From Shinisaurus crocodilurus (Eukaryota > Chordata > Lepidosauria > Squamata > Shinisauridae), in contig JAHFWL010001196.1 in the NCBI GenBank assembly GCA_021292165.1, forward strand, positions 186,001 through 250,000: 64,000 nucleotides of DNA. Direction: 5' to 3'. Of the stretch, positions 62,575 through 64,000 are shown in pieces (positions within the stretch are counted from its first letter, which is position 1; every line of letters begins with the position of its first letter). Below the pieces are notes generated by a model, which was given only the letters and a program-made list of their open reading frames with translations, did no database searches and was not told the DNA's origin. The position numbers were made by a program, and so were the translations under genes.

Positions 62575-64000
62575 TGGAAATGGGATTACAAAACATGGGT
62601 GAACACCTATGAATGTGACATGGAACACAAACAGACAGATTCACTTGTCCCTCCAAGGAATTTTTTTTTTTTAATGTACCTCTAACTCTGCTCCCAGACA
62701 TGCGTTTGCATACGCATGTGTGCATGCGTCTGTATACCTCTCTATCAGTTCCCATAGCACCTTCATTTTTTCTTCATCTCTCTCAGCTATAAGATTCTCA
62801 CTGACTATGTACATCTTGCAAACTTACAATTTCACACTGCATTTGTTGCCATGGCTACAGGGGAAAAAAAAAAGACTCCCCCCCACCTCGTGCAAAGTGG
62901 ATAGTCCATAGAATCAGCCACTTTGATTTGTGTTTTGCCTGGGCAGAATCAGATACAGGGGCTGCATTAGTCGCTGAGGCCATAATGGACTCTTAACATT
63001 TTCCCCAAGAGCTTTGGAGAGCCATCCCAAAGCCCCCTGACTACTTCATCCGAGCTATGTCCGCCGCCATCCCGGTCCCCTGAGGACAGCCATCACTGGC
63101 TTTCACCTCGACAGGATGTTCTCCATGGCATTGGTGCTGGCAACAGATTTATTTGTCTTGATGGGGGAACGACAACTGTGGGGAGCAGGTGCCCAGCTCT
63201 GAAAGTCGAGACGACAGTGTCGGAAGCATTCATCCAGGGCAACGCTTTACCTGTATCGTTCTCCCCAGCAACCGATCCATCAGCAAAGATGATGGAATGC
63301 TGACCACGGCTTGATCTCTTCTCCGCCCCCCCCTCTTTCCAATCACCGCAGTGAAAAGACCAGCAGCCCTTAAATGAAAACTTTACGGCAAAGAGCGGCT
63401 GACACTTTTTCATTATGAAGATACATGGGGTTGCTGGTAGCTAATGAATGTCAGTGCTCAGAAGGATAATCTCTGCTTCTCTCTGATACAATTTAACATC
63501 GTATTTCCCTAATTTGAGCCTGATTTAGTCGCGGGGGTATTTGGATGCCTCTTCTACGGTACCGATAGTTAATTAAACAGATGTTGCAGAGGGAATCATT
63601 AATTTTAGTGCCGCAGATGGGAGCGGAATGACTTTGTGAAGTTAATGTTTCAGCAAAACAATGGGCTTCTGTCATCAGTTGGTATAAACCAAGTAAATTA
63701 AGAGGAGAACCAGAGGAAGAGCGGGAGCTTCGTAGGGCGATCCATTATTCATTTGGAGAATTCTACCTTTTATTTTGGTTAATCATATGCTAGGGTAGTG
63801 AAGGCAGAGAGATGAAAAGGGCAGGAAGTTTACATGACCTGGAAGCGAGCATGGGAGAGCAATCCAGTGATGAGTTTGGGGCACAAGGAACTGAGATCTG
63901 ACACCCTGCCCAACTGTAGGGAAGAATATGCAAATAGTACTGTGTTGGTGAGTCAAGAGTTAATATTTGGAAGAAGAGCCATCTGTCTCTTAGTGGACTG
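62575..64000. other. Repeat-free block; candidate conserved non-coding DNA
   Basis: From about 63000 to the window end no interspersed repeat is recognised. 63380-63800 is notable for AGCTAATGAATGTCAG, GATAGTTAATTAAACAG, CATTAATTTTAGTGCCG, AGTTAATGTTTCAGC and CGCGGGGGTATTTGG, the style of vertebrate developmental enhancers. The minus frame 63093-63413 has no family motif. Confidence 0.4.

Noticed and set aside
63093..63413. A possible minus-strand exon of about 106 codons
   Set aside because: No recognisable domain, no convincing splice sites. More likely open by chance in a conserved-looking non-coding block.

Overview
This window looks like intergenic or deep intronic DNA from a squamate reptile, most likely a lizard. 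The evidence is the repeat mix: young CR1 and L2 LINEs carrying recognisable reverse-transcriptase reading frames, tRNA-derived SINEs of the squamate type, a tRNA-Ala-derived SINE, SINEs with a 5S-rRNA head and a CR1-like tail, many hAT and Tc1/mariner-type non-autonomous DNA transposons, and long simple repeats. The species cannot be named from the sequence. I found no intact host protein-coding gene, no RNA gene that looks functional, no CRISPR array and no bacterial-type operon. Most short open frames are chance, or lie inside repeats.

Layout. 0-7.4 kb: a rearranged CR1, a tRNA-SINE, a palindromic MITE and a small TA-flanked mariner-type MITE in otherwise featureless sequence. 7.4-11.3 kb: the oddest block. 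It holds two decayed plus-strand coding tracts (8577-9013 and 10906-11247) that look like proteins of a virus-like mobile element, perhaps Polinton/Maverick or adintovirus-like, and a minus-strand tract that weakly resembles a retroviral surface glycoprotein. A 5S-SINE, a GC-rich element and a CR1 interrupt the block. 12.5-20.7 kb: nested transposons, including a GC-rich hAT element (12975-13620, perfect 8-bp duplication) inside a tRNA-Ala SINE. 24.9-34.2 kb: L2 and CR1 pieces, a Buster-type hAT carrying a 5S-SINE, the second GC-rich hAT (29741-30404), a GAGTC-rich hAT (30836-31710) and a 310-bp foldback. 35.5-42.9 kb: CR1, SINEs, MITEs and a three-level nest at 41905-42330. 45.4-47.1 kb and 52.5-53.7 kb: two L2 elements with long but broken reverse-transcriptase frames. 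47.3-48.8 kb: a compound LTR-like region with a duplicated promoter block. 49.6-50.6 kb: the second GAGTC-rich hAT, inside a CR1. 56-62.5 kb: palindromic MITEs, a Buster-type element swollen by a 4-copy minisatellite, more MITEs and a mariner-type MITE.

How the parts relate. The autonomous parasites (CR1, L2, hAT, mariner, LTR and virus-like elements) survive only as fragments. The non-autonomous ones mirror them: the 5S-SINE ends in the CR1 3-prime tail and was probably moved by CR1 machinery, and the MITEs carry hAT or mariner ends. Repeat-free stretches at about 15.6-16.1, 22.9-23.3, 58.3-58.6 and 63.4-63.8 kb are rich in homeodomain- and POU-like sites and are the best guesses for host regulatory DNA. 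That is inference only.
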